Assembly (NCBI RefSeq): GCF_003813905.1
Contig: NZ_RPFJ01000002.1
Span: 124,001-188,000, forward strand
DNA: 64,000 nucleotides
Direction: 5' to 3'
DNA from: Aureibaculum marinum
Lineage (GTDB): Bacteria > Bacteroidota > Bacteroidia > Flavobacteriales > Flavobacteriaceae
Position 1 is the first letter of the stretch, and each line of letters opens with the position of its first letter. Made by a program: the position numbers and the translations under genes. Shown here one piece after another: positions 55,248-64,000 of this stretch. The notes under the pieces are model-generated. The model was not told the origin of the DNA. It made no database searches and saw only the letters and a program-made list of their open reading frames with translations.

Positions 55248-56565
55248 ATCCTTATCTGTATTTTTTATAATTATACTTTACGCAAGTTGCGTTAAAAAAG
55301 AAGTAGACAATAGAAATAAAATTAATATGAACACAACTACATCTACAGTAGAAATAGAAGAAGAAGATTTAAAAAACATATACACTGAATTAAAAACAAA
55401 ATTCAGTACTTTAAGTCCACGTGTAATACAACCTGCCGAAGGGTATTTAGAATATCCCTATTTAATACCAGCTGGATTTTATAAACAAATGTGGGATTGG
55501 GACGGATTTTTTATGGGAAATTATTTTGTAAGCAAAGGCAAACCTGAATATTTAAAGTATTGGGCCAAAAATCTTATTTTAGGTATTGACGCTGAGGGGT
55601 ATGTTTCAGGATGTGCAACAACAAAAGGACCTCGACCTATATTTGGTAAATTTGCAATGAAGCCTTTTCTTTCCCAAGGAGTTTACTTAGCCTCAGAAAA
55701 ATTAGACAATTTTGAATGGATTAGACCAGAATATGATAAAATAAAACATGTATTAAGTTATAGAGAAAAAACACAACAAGATAGTATCACTGGATTATTC
55801 TTTTGGGATATTGCTATGCAAAGTGGAGCTGATAATAATGTTGCATTAAACTATTTCCAAGAAGACAAACGCTCTTATTTAGCACCTGATGCAAGTACTT
55901 GGCAGTATAAAGAATATCTAGCACAGGCTGCTATTGCAAAAAAATTAGGAAAAAACGACGATGTTAAGCTTTACACTGAAAAAGCTAATAAATTAAAAGA
56001 AGCTATTAATACCTATTTATGGTCTGATGAAGATAATATATACTATACTGTAGATAGAGAAACTAGAGAATTTTATAAACGAATAAGTTATTCTTCTTTT
56101 ATACCTTTATCGGCTGGCTTAGCCTCTGAAGAAGATGGTAAAAAAATGATAGAAAAATACTTAATCAACCCAGGTCATATGAAAGCAAAGTTTGGATACA
56201 GAACTTTGTCTGCTAAAGATCCAGATTATAATAATAAAAATATTATAGTGCCTTTTTCTAACTGGCAAGGTCCTGTTTGGCCAATAGCAAATTACATTTA
56301 CTCTATTGGTTTAAAAAAATATGGTTTCGATAATGAATTGGCATGGTTAGGTAAAACTATGGGTAATTTACTTATTGATGATATCAACAAATTTGACACC
56401 ATGCATGAAAATTATCATGCAGATACAGGAGCTCCTTTAGCACCAAGTGATGATTATGTTGATGAAAAAGGTAAAATTGTTGGATTTATAAGTTGGAACC
56501 TATGTGTTGAAAACATCTTAAACGGAGTTGTTAATGACGATTGGATGTTATTAGATATAAATTAA
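55240..56565 (+). CDS. (alpha/alpha)6 glycosidase, GH63/GH37-like
   Basis: 441 residues, lipoprotein signal (IIILYASCVKKE, Cys near 14). A single six-hairpin domain with MWDWDGFFMGNYF near the N-terminal active-site side, GLFFWDIAMQSGADNN, PDASTWQYKEY, a central FIPLSAGL, and SNWQGPVWPIANYIYS plus MHENYHADTGAPL near the C-terminus. This pattern fits the GH63/GH37 clan (GH-G), which includes mannosylglycerate hydrolases and processing glucosidases. The bond cleaved is unknown. The start overlaps the M60-like gene, indicating coupled translation. Confidence 0.8.
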   Translation: MNKSLSVFFIIILYASCVKKEVDNRNKINMNTTTSTVEIEEEDLKNIYTELKTKFSTLSPRVIQPAEGYLEYPYLIPAGFYKQMWDWDGFFMGNYFVSKGKPEYLKYWAKNLILGIDAEGYVSGCATTKGPRPIFGKFAMKPFLSQGVYLASEKLDNFEWIRPEYDKIKHVLSYREKTQQDSITGLFFWDIAMQSGADNNVALNYFQEDKRSYLAPDASTWQYKEYLAQAAIAKKLGKNDDVKLYTEKANKLKEAINTYLWSDEDNIYYTVDRETREFYKRISYSSFIPLSAGLASEEDGKKMIEKYLINPGHMKAKFGYRTLSAKDPDYNNKNIIVPFSNWQGPVWPIANYIYSIGLKKYGFDNELAWLGKTMGNLLIDDINKFDTMHENYHADTGAPLAPSDDYVDEKGKIVGFISWNLCVENILNGVVNDDWMLLDIN

Positions 56566-56577
56566 ACATTAAAAAAT

Positions 56578-58596
56578 ATGCGTTATACCATTTTATTTTT
56601 TTTAGTCTGTTTGTTTTCAGTTTCTTTAACTGCACAAAACCATTGGAGTGTTACTGAGCCCAATAAAATTACTCTCGATTTGTCTAAGCCTTACAATGAT
56701 GAATACGCAGATAATATAGAAATGGCAGGTAAAAGAGTAGCAGGAATTATAACTTATGAAATAGATAAAAACAAACAACTTAAGATTGAAAGAGAAGTAT
56801 TTTTTCCACAACTTAGAACGTATTTAAAAACCAATGACCCAGATTGGAAACAATACCGTGCATATTTAACAGAAAACTACTCTGATGCTATACTTCCTAA
56901 TTTAACAATCAATAAAAAAGTTTATACTCCTGGTAAAGTTTTAACAGTTAATATCAACGGAATTCTAACGTTTAAACATGAAGCTGTTGAAGGCATTACG
57001 TTAGAACGAAGTTTTTTTCCGTCCATGTCTGAACGACTATTTGTTGAGCAATGGACGTTTAAAAATATTACAAATACACCAGTAATCCTTTATGGAAATT
57101 CAACTTCAATTTTAAAAAAAGTAAAAGGAGTTAAAGGGAATTACGAAACACGTGTAAGCACAAACTTAAAGAATAAAATAACTATTACTCCTGGTGAAAC
57201 ATATTCTTTTTCTATTGGAATTTCTGCTACATTAAACAATGAAAAACATCCAAATATACAAGAAAATGAATTTTACCAAGAAAGATTAGACTTTTTAAAC
57301 AAGATGAAAAGCAGTCTAATTTTGGAAACACCAAACAAGACAATAAACACCTTGTTTGAGTTCTCAAAAATAAGAGGTTCCGAGAGTATTTTTGAATCCA
57401 AACTTGGTTTAATCCATTCACCAGGCGGAGGACGTTATTACGTTGGTTTTTGGGCAAACGACCAAGCAGAATACATTAATCCGTTTTTTCCCTATTTAGG
57501 ATATAAAACAGGTAATGACGCTGCCATGAATATGTTTGAAGTGTATACAAAAGCCATACCTGAAAATTTCAAAAACATCCGATACTCCTTTGAAATGGAA
57601 GGAGATGCTCCTATAAACCCTTTAGATAGAGGTGACGCTGCAATGATCGCTTATGGCGCCGCCCAATTCGCATTAGCCTCTGGTGATAAAAACAAGGCTG
57701 AATCACTTTGGAAACTTATTACTTGGTGTTTAGAATATAATCGTAGACAACTAAATTCAGAAGGTGTAGTAGCATCAGAATCTGATGAAATGGAAGGAAG
57801 AATAAGTACAGGTAATGCCAATCTATCCACTTCTAGTTTGTATTATGGAGCTTTAAATTTGGCATACGACCTTGGTAAATCATTAGGAAAATCAAATCGA
57901 GAATTGAACAAATACAAAAGGCAAGCTCAAAAACTTTATGCTAATATTGAAAACTATTTTGGGTTTAAAATAGATGGGTTAAACACATATAAATATTACA
58001 AAGAACATCGCTATCTTCGTCATTGGATTTGTTTACCTTTGGTAGTTGGTATTAACACTAGAAAAGATGACACAATTAAAGCCCTTTTTGAAAAACTTTG
58101 GTCTGAAAATGGCTTGCATGTAGAAAATAACGATGAAAATTTAGACATTTCAAAAATATTTTGGGATAGAGCAACATTATATGCTCTGCGAGGAACATTT
58201 TTGGCTGGAGCCACAGAACCGTCTTTAGAAAAGCTCAAAAACTTTTCTGAAAAACGACTCTTAGGAGATAGAGTGCCTTACGTTGTTGAAGCCTTTCCTG
58301 AAGGAAACATGGCTCATTTATCAGCAGAAAGTGGATTGTACTGTCGTGTTATTACAGAAGGAATGTTTGGGATTATTCCTACGGGCTTAAAATCATTTAA
58401 ATTTACACCTAGATTACCAAAAGAATGGAACGAAATGAGTTTAAATCGCATCAAAGCCTTTGGAGAAGATTTTAGTATTGAAGTAAAACGTGTTAACCAA
58501 AACTTAGTTATTAAAATTTTAAAAAGTGATAAATCAATTTTTTTAAAGAAAAAGATTAAAGAAGGAAAAACAATCAATGTTAATTTTAACAACTAA
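56578..58596 (+). CDS. Six-hairpin glycosidase-like protein, family unassigned
   Basis: 672 residues with signal peptide (1-19, ending SLTAQ). Residues 25-220 form a beta-sandwich-like domain; 240-600 form an (alpha/alpha)6 part with GGGRYYVGFWANDQAEYINP, GNDAAMNMFEVY, and ISTGNANLSTSSLYYGALNL; the C-terminal part (TGLKSFKFTPRLPKEWNEM) is a small beta domain as in GH78/GH95-like enzymes. Candidate acidic catalysts are Asp in ANDQAE and Glu in ESDEMEGR. I cannot place it in a numbered GH family. Last gene of the GH89 operon. Confidence 0.72.
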   Translation: MRYTILFFLVCLFSVSLTAQNHWSVTEPNKITLDLSKPYNDEYADNIEMAGKRVAGIITYEIDKNKQLKIEREVFFPQLRTYLKTNDPDWKQYRAYLTENYSDAILPNLTINKKVYTPGKVLTVNINGILTFKHEAVEGITLERSFFPSMSERLFVEQWTFKNITNTPVILYGNSTSILKKVKGVKGNYETRVSTNLKNKITITPGETYSFSIGISATLNNEKHPNIQENEFYQERLDFLNKMKSSLILETPNKTINTLFEFSKIRGSESIFESKLGLIHSPGGGRYYVGFWANDQAEYINPFFPYLGYKTGNDAAMNMFEVYTKAIPENFKNIRYSFEMEGDAPINPLDRGDAAMIAYGAAQFALASGDKNKAESLWKLITWCLEYNRRQLNSEGVVASESDEMEGRISTGNANLSTSSLYYGALNLAYDLGKSLGKSNRELNKYKRQAQKLYANIENYFGFKIDGLNTYKYYKEHRYLRHWICLPLVVGINTRKDDTIKALFEKLWSENGLHVENNDENLDISKIFWDRATLYALRGTFLAGATEPSLEKLKNFSEKRLLGDRVPYVVEAFPEGNMAHLSAESGLYCRVITEGMFGIIPTGLKSFKFTPRLPKEWNEMSLNRIKAFGEDFSIEVKRVNQNLVIKILKSDKSIFLKKKIKEGKTINVNFNN

Positions 58597-58815
58597 ATTT
58601 AAATTCTAATATTTATAAATGATAAACCTTTTATTAATTTCTTAATTACATTAATCATAATAAATAAGCAAGAACACCCCAATAACATCAATTGTTTTAT
58701 CTATTTTTCATCATAAAAAACTATTCGATACAAATGATTACTTAAGTTTTGATTATTGATTAGACGACATTTGATTTTGAAATCAATATTTTTAAACCGC
58801 ACAATTAGAAAACTA

Positions 58816-61800
58816 ATGGACTTAAACGAATTTAAAATATTTTTCAAATCAATATTTCCAAAATATAAATTGGAGATATTTAGGTCTATTTTCATATTAA
58901 CATCTTTATGGTATTCGCCTCTTTCAATAGCCCAAAATGCAGATTATAAAATTGGCACACTCCCAAACGAAACAGCCATAACACAAAATGTAGTTTCTGC
59001 AATTACTACAGACAAGAACGGCTTTTTATGGTTTGGAAAAATGGATGGCTTATACAAATACAATGGATATGACTATGAAATCTTCAACACTTCTTTTCAT
59101 GATCAAACAGGCCTCAGCAACCCTTGGGTAACAGATATAAAAACCATAAATGACACTCTTTTAATTGGAACTAAAAATGGTTTAAATTTTTTCAATCATG
59201 TAAAGCAAGAGTTTAGTTATCTTTTCCCTTCTGATTTTAACCCAAATTACAGTAATAATATAACTTGTATACTTCCTCTTTCAGATAAGAAACTAATTAT
59301 TGGCACCGACATAAATTCATTGGTATTATCAAAACAAAAAAAAAACACATTTAAAGTTTCCAAGCTTATTTTTGAAGGTTACTCCTTAAGTCATAAAATT
59401 AAAATTAATCAAATAGTAAAGATATCACAAGGATCAATAATACTATCATCTGAAGGCGTTTTCTTCCTTGAAAATGAACATACACGTGCAAAAAAAATTG
59501 CATTTATAGAAAAAGAGCAACAAAAAACAATTAATCCAAAAACTATATACTTAACTAAATCAAACAATCTTTTTTTCGCTTCAGAGAAAGAGACTTATTT
59601 TATTGATCTTAATCTACAATCTCCTAAAGATAACTCAAAACTTTACGCTTCCCCTATTTCAACTCTTTATAAAAACTGGCCAATATTACAAAAAGCGACC
59701 GTTTTTTTAGAAGACATTAACGAGAATATATTCATAGGAACAGATGGTAATGGACTATACTTATATGAAAAATCATCAGAAAAATGGTACAATTTCAAAC
59801 ATGAAATGAACAACAAAAATGTACTTAAAAATGATTTTATAAGGTCTTTAAATACCGATAAATCAGGTATGATTGTAATAGGTACTGATGCTGGAATAAA
59901 TATTATTGATACTCAAAAAAACAAATTTAATCTTATAAATAATATTCAAACAACTAAAGGTCGAACAGAAATTTTAAATGTACATTCTATTTTAGAAGAT
60001 GATCAACAAAATTTATGGATTGGAACCAGAGGAAAAGGTTTATTTCTACTTGGTAAAAATGGTAAAGAACAATACAATATAACAACAGCTCTTAATCATC
60101 CTTTAGATCATATAAAAGCAATATTTCAAGATCGAAAAAAAAATATTTGGATAGGAACAAAAAAAGGAATTTATATTATAAATAATGGCTACTCAAATTT
60201 AAATAAAATTGCTACCGAATTTAAAAACCGTAAGGCAGATTTATTACCAGAAGAATACATTTATGGTATAATTGAAGACTCTGAAGAAAATAAATGGATT
60301 AGTACTGAAGATGGTCTATATTTTTACTCAGTAAAAGGCCAACTTCACAAAATTAATCTAACATTCACACGTGATAACCTGAATAATTTGTCAATTTATA
60401 CTATGCATATTGACAAAAAAAATAGAATTTGGTTTGGTACACTAAATGGATTAATAGTCTACATAAATCCAAATCAATATAAAAATAAAGTTTTCTCTAA
60501 TACCGAAGATATAAATTCTATTAAATTTAATACAATAGAAATTGCTCCTTCATATAAAAAATTCTATGAAAATTATGAAACCTATTCTATAGTTGAAACA
60601 AACCACGGATTAATGGTTGGTACTAATTTTGGTTTATGTAAAATTAATTCTGAAGAACAACTACTTTATCCTTTCTTTAATAAATCACAATCTACTAACA
60701 ATTACACTTTACAATCTAATTATGTGTATGGGCTGCTCTATGATAATTTAAATGATTTGCTTTGGGCAAGTACAAATAAAGGATTGATTTCATATAGTTT
60801 TAAAAATAATATTGAAAAAAATTACAAATTAAAAGATGGTTTACAATCATTGGAATTCAATGGAAATAGTGTTTTTAAAAATGCAAAAAATGATTTTTAC
60901 TTTGGAGGAGCCAATGGTGTTAATATTTTAACTAAAGGAAACACATTGAAAAAAAGTGAATTTGAGCCTAATCTGGTTTTAACTAAACTAACCATCAATG
61001 GAGAAGTTATAAATACTAAAAAACATCCAGAATTATTAACTACTGATATCTCTTATGCAAAAAAAATAAAGCTAGAAGCAACCAATAATAACATAGAATT
61101 AGAATTTGCATCCTTGCATTTACCCTATGCTTCAAATAATAATTATAAATGTAAATTAATTGGTTTAGATGAAGATTGGATTCAATTAGGACATAGAAGG
61201 TCAATTAACTACGCTAATTTACCAAAAGGAAATTATACGTTTCAACTAATGGGAACCAACAATGATGGCGTTTGGAATTCAAATGTATTAACATTTGATA
61301 TTGAAGTTCTTCCTCAATGGTATAAAACATGGTGGATGCTGTTATTGTGGTATCTTATTTCATTTGGAATAATTGCCTCATTTATTTATATAATTTTAAA
61401 AAATAGAGACAACTTAAACAACCTGAAAATTAAAGAGTTTGAAAGTAAAAAGTTGCAAGAAGTTTACGAATCTAAATTAGTATTTTTTACCAATTTGTCT
61501 CATGAATTTCGCACTCCTTTATCACTTATTATAGATCCTTTTAATAGTTTAATGAATCAAAAAGATTTCTATAAAAAGAATAAAGTTTTATTTGATATTA
61601 TTAAAAGTAATGTTGATCGATTAAGCAGACTTATAGATCAGATTATGGATTTTAGAAAATTTGAATACGGAAAACTTAGTTTACGAATTGCCAAAGGTAA
61701 TATAAACGGCACCATTTCAACAATATGCTCATCTTTTATCCATCACTCTAAATTAAAAAACGTTAACTATCAGATTGACATTTCTACAAAACCAGTTACC

Positions 61801-63087
61801 ATGTTTTACGATTCTGACAGTATTGAAAAAATAGTATATAATCTACTATCCAATGCGTTCAAAGCTGTAAAAGATAATGGTAAAGTAAAGGTTTCTGTAA
61901 AGGAGGTAGATATGTATTGTAAATCATTCACATTAAAAAACTACAAATATATAACTGGAGAAAAATCAGTAAAGAACTTTAACAATCATATTTGTATAAA
62001 AGTTAAAGATAATGGCGTTGGTATTTCGGACAAAAACTTAGAAAACATCTTTACTAGATTTTACCAAGATGATGGCGTAGATTCAGGTACAGGAATTGGA
62101 CTATATATGGTAAAGCAATTTACAGAAATGCATTTTGGTTCAATTTTTATTAAAAGTAAAAAAAATAAGGGGACTAGCTTTGTAATAATACTTCCAAAAA
62201 ATGACGATTTATTTAAAGAAAGTAAATTAACAAATAAGGTAGATGTAAAAGTACCTCCAATACAATACAACAATGAAATTGTCTTACAACTACCAGAACA
62301 AAATCAAGAAATTTTAAAAAAGAAACAATATTCTATTGCCATTGTTGAAGATAATGATGAACTTAGAATGTATCTTAAAAATATATTAGAAACACACTAC
62401 AATGTTTATTTAGCCAATAATGGATTAGAAGGATTAGATTTAATTAAAGATGAAATTCCAGATATCGTTATTAGTGATGTAGTTATGCCAGAAATTGATG
62501 GAGTAACTATGTGTAAAAAAATTAAAGAAAACTTTGAAACCAGTCATATTCCCGTTATATTACTAACCGCAAAAACGCTTGACAATCAAATCATTGAAGG
62601 AATTAATTCTGGTGCAGATGATTACATTACTAAACCATTTAATCGCGACATTTTACTTGCTAAATTAAAAAGCATAATAAAAAATCGCGAAAAATTGCGG
62701 TTAACTTTTCAAAATGAAAAGATTTTAGAACCTTCTAAAATAACTGTAACTTCAATAGACGAAAAACTTATTTTAAAATTAAAGAAATTAATCGAAAAAA
62801 ACATCCAAAACCAGCAACTAACACTAGAAATGTTAGCCACTGAAATAGGAGTAAGTAGAGCACAACTCTTTAGAAAAGTAAAAGCTTTAACCGGTCTCAC
62901 ACCTAACAATTTTATTAAAGCAATTCGGTTAAAGTATGCTGCACAGCTTTTAGACAATGATAAGTTTCAAATAACAGAAGTTGCATTTCTCTCCGGGTTT
63001 AATGAAGCAAGCTACTTTTCTAGGTGTTTTAAAGAAAATTTTGGTTGTTCTCCAAAAGAATACAAAAAGTCAGACGAAACAAAATAA
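58816..63087 (+). CDS. Hybrid two-component system sensor/regulator (HTCS)
   Basis: About 1423 residues: N-terminal signal/membrane segment (about 25-45), two-component-regulator propeller repeats (about 50-700; ITTDKNGFLWFGKMDGLYKY is the first), Y_Y_Y domain (about 760-835), transmembrane helix (about 840-862), HisKA with His896 in SHEFRTPL, HATPase (NLLSNAFKAV, DNGVGI, GTGIGLYMV), receiver with Asp1221 in SDVVMPEIDG, and C-terminal AraC-type HTH (about 1320-1415; ITEVAFLSGFNEASYFSRCF). HTCSs sense oligosaccharides in the periplasm and drive glycan loci. I use ATG at 58816 rather than TTG at 58756. It lies 219 bp after the GH89 operon and converges with the GH92 gene. Confidence 0.96.
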   Translation: MDLNEFKIFFKSIFPKYKLEIFRSIFILTSLWYSPLSIAQNADYKIGTLPNETAITQNVVSAITTDKNGFLWFGKMDGLYKYNGYDYEIFNTSFHDQTGLSNPWVTDIKTINDTLLIGTKNGLNFFNHVKQEFSYLFPSDFNPNYSNNITCILPLSDKKLIIGTDINSLVLSKQKKNTFKVSKLIFEGYSLSHKIKINQIVKISQGSIILSSEGVFFLENEHTRAKKIAFIEKEQQKTINPKTIYLTKSNNLFFASEKETYFIDLNLQSPKDNSKLYASPISTLYKNWPILQKATVFLEDINENIFIGTDGNGLYLYEKSSEKWYNFKHEMNNKNVLKNDFIRSLNTDKSGMIVIGTDAGINIIDTQKNKFNLINNIQTTKGRTEILNVHSILEDDQQNLWIGTRGKGLFLLGKNGKEQYNITTALNHPLDHIKAIFQDRKKNIWIGTKKGIYIINNGYSNLNKIATEFKNRKADLLPEEYIYGIIEDSEENKWISTEDGLYFYSVKGQLHKINLTFTRDNLNNLSIYTMHIDKKNRIWFGTLNGLIVYINPNQYKNKVFSNTEDINSIKFNTIEIAPSYKKFYENYETYSIVETNHGLMVGTNFGLCKINSEEQLLYPFFNKSQSTNNYTLQSNYVYGLLYDNLNDLLWASTNKGLISYSFKNNIEKNYKLKDGLQSLEFNGNSVFKNAKNDFYFGGANGVNILTKGNTLKKSEFEPNLVLTKLTINGEVINTKKHPELLTTDISYAKKIKLEATNNNIELEFASLHLPYASNNNYKCKLIGLDEDWIQLGHRRSINYANLPKGNYTFQLMGTNNDGVWNSNVLTFDIEVLPQWYKTWWMLLLWYLISFGIIASFIYIILKNRDNLNNLKIKEFESKKLQEVYESKLVFFTNLSHEFRTPLSLIIDPFNSLMNQKDFYKKNKVLFDIIKSNVDRLSRLIDQIMDFRKFEYGKLSLRIAKGNINGTISTICSSFIHHSKLKNVNYQIDISTKPVTMFYDSDSIEKIVYNLLSNAFKAVKDNGKVKVSVKEVDMYCKSFTLKNYKYITGEKSVKNFNNHICIKVKDNGVGISDKNLENIFTRFYQDDGVDSGTGIGLYMVKQFTEMHFGSIFIKSKKNKGTSFVIILPKNDDLFKESKLTNKVDVKVPPIQYNNEIVLQLPEQNQEILKKKQYSIAIVEDNDELRMYLKNILETHYNVYLANNGLEGLDLIKDEIPDIVISDVVMPEIDGVTMCKKIKENFETSHIPVILLTAKTLDNQIIEGINSGADDYITKPFNRDILLAKLKSIIKNREKLRLTFQNEKILEPSKITVTSIDEKLILKLKKLIEKNIQNQQLTLEMLATEIGVSRAQLFRKVKALTGLTPNNFIKAIRLKYAAQLLDNDKFQITEVAFLSGFNEASYFSRCFKENFGCSPKEYKKSDETK

Positions 63088-63088
63088 T

Positions 63089-64000
63089 CTATTTGTACAC
63101 TCTAAACTCTACTATATGTACACCTATATTTGCGTTATTTTTTAACATATTTACACGAAAATATTTCGCTTTGGTAGGTTTAATATCGTGCTCATAACCT
63201 TTTTCTGTTGCTTTTACAATATTCTTTGAAGCATCAACTACAGTTACCCAATCTAAGCCATTTTCAGAAGCTTCAATGGTATATTTATATCCTCTATAAC
63301 CATCCCAATAAGTAAACAAGTGTACTTTTCTTATTTCAGTAACTTCAGCCAATTCAACTTGCCATTGTTGAGGGTATGGTGATGCATCCCAAAATTTATC
63401 TCGATCTACAAAACCATCAACCGCATTTGAAGGCTCAAAACCCTTATTAGAAATAGAAGCTTTAGTTGGTTGTTTAAAAGTTAGATTTTCTTCATAATTT
63501 ATTTTTTCAAATTTGGCTTTTCTGAGTTTACTTACAACTTCGCCTTTATGGTTAAAAACAAAAGCGTTAACAGTAACGGTCTTGTTAAATTGAAGTGGTT
63601 TTTTATATATTTTTGAACTTGATGTTGGCTTAGTTCCATTAGTAGTATAACGAATAATCCCATCTTTAATACTTGTTTTTATTTGAACCTCGATAGTATC
63701 CATAAAGTTCTTTTTTTCGTAATCATATAACCCATTAGCACTAATAACAAAACCTTGGTCATTTTCATTATACCACTCCCCTTCTTTTGACATTGATGGA
63801 GGCAATTCTTCTGTACCCCATTTTTTGTTTGGCTTTGCTCCCATTATATATTCTAAAGTACCTCCTTTATTTATATCTGAAACATAAATCCAGGATTTGT
63901 TCAATGGCTTTCCATTTAATTTAGCTGATTGGATATAAATATTCTCATCACTATTATTTTTTGCTACAATCTTTAATTTTTTTCCATTTTCTAAGGTCAC
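63089..64000 (-). CDS. GH92 alpha-mannosidase, C-terminal part (partial at window edge)
   Basis: 303 residues visible; the 5' end lies beyond the window, so the GTG at the edge is not the start. Residues 1-65 match the closing segment of GH92 exo-alpha-mannosidases (QSAKLNGKPLNKSWIYVSDI, GTLEYIMGAKPNKKWG). Next is a chitobiase/HEX C-like domain (about 85-165, IRYTTNGTKPTSSS) and an F5/8 type C (CBM32-like) domain (about 170-303, SNAVDGFVDRDKFWDASPYP). GH92 enzymes remove alpha-mannose from N-glycans or mannans. It converges with the HTCS, with 1 bp between stops. Confidence 0.88.
   Translation of the reverse strand: MTLENGKKLKIVAKNNSDENIYIQSAKLNGKPLNKSWIYVSDINKGGTLEYIMGAKPNKKWGTEELPPSMSKEGEWYNENDQGFVISANGLYDYEKKNFMDTIEVQIKTSIKDGIIRYTTNGTKPTSSSKIYKKPLQFNKTVTVNAFVFNHKGEVVSKLRKAKFEKINYEENLTFKQPTKASISNKGFEPSNAVDGFVDRDKFWDASPYPQQWQVELAEVTEIRKVHLFTYWDGYRGYKYTIEASENGLDWVTVVDASKNIVKATEKGYEHDIKPTKAKYFRVNMLKNNANIGVHIVEFRVYK

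Noticed and set aside
58756-58815. TTG start for the hybrid regulator
   Set aside because: ATG at 58816 is in frame and removes a 20-residue extension unlike the family.
1-64000. CRISPR array or prophage
   Set aside because: No regularly spaced direct repeats, Cas-like proteins or phage structural genes were seen.

Overview
The window looks like the chromosome of a marine-type Flavobacteriia (Bacteroidota) member. The DNA is AT-rich and Shine-Dalgarno sites are scarce. A TTG-N19-TAnnTTTG promoter precedes a tRNA. The gene content is typical of the group: SusC/SusD pair, PorP/SprF and OmpA-like proteins of the type IX secretion/gliding world, a giant adhesin with a gliding-type C-terminal domain, a hybrid two-component regulator, DivIC, and a methylmalonyl-CoA mutase small subunit.

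Region 1 (1-6.9 kb) is mostly housekeeping: a partial unknown gene, a small TTG-start membrane protein, an e(P4)-type acid phosphatase lipoprotein, and a CvfB-like S1 protein. On the minus strand follow mutA-divIC-udk and a PQQ-type sugar dehydrogenase overlapping a cytochrome c. tRNA-Pro(TGG) sits behind a canonical promoter. Region 2 (6.9-17.4 kb) is a three-gene minus-strand cassette: a 2473-aa secreted adhesin, a PorP/SprF partner and an OmpA/PD40 protein. Region 3 (17.4-18.6 kb) holds a decayed IS982-like transposase remnant and otherwise AT-rich DNA.

Region 4 (18.6-26.9 kb) looks like a metal-acquisition locus: a small His/Cys exported protein, a TonB receptor, two His-rich DUF4625-type lipoproteins and an alkaline phosphatase on the minus strand, with a divergent second TonB receptor. 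Region 5 (27-28.7 kb) holds an aldose-epimerase-like gene and a short MscS channel, divergent around a perfect palindrome, then tRNA-Pro(GGG) with a possibly bidirectional terminator.

Region 6 (28.8-64 kb) is a large glycan-utilisation island. The minus-strand half (28.8-47.3 kb) attacks a uronic-acid polysaccharide: SusCD, a PL8-type lyase, a heparinase II/III-type lyase, two proteins fusing a BNR_4 propeller to a GH105 domain, a stand-alone GH105 enzyme with a GATase-like companion, and a DUF2264 (GH154-type) protein. Between its two blocks lie decayed fragments of a second heparinase/BNR-GH105 pair and a perfect 25-bp inverted repeat. The plus-strand half (48-58.6 kb) is a tight operon for hexosamine-rich glycans or glycoproteins: GH89, GH20, a sulfatase, an M60-like HExxH peptidase, a GH63/GH37-like glycosidase and an unassigned six-hairpin protein. 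A one-protein hybrid two-component regulator follows, then the convergent 3' end of a GH92 alpha-mannosidase gene. The mixture of lyases, alpha- and beta-hexosaminidases, a sulfatase, a mucinase-like peptidase and GH92 suggests a proteoglycan- or complex-glycoprotein-like substrate. This is inferred from family membership alone.
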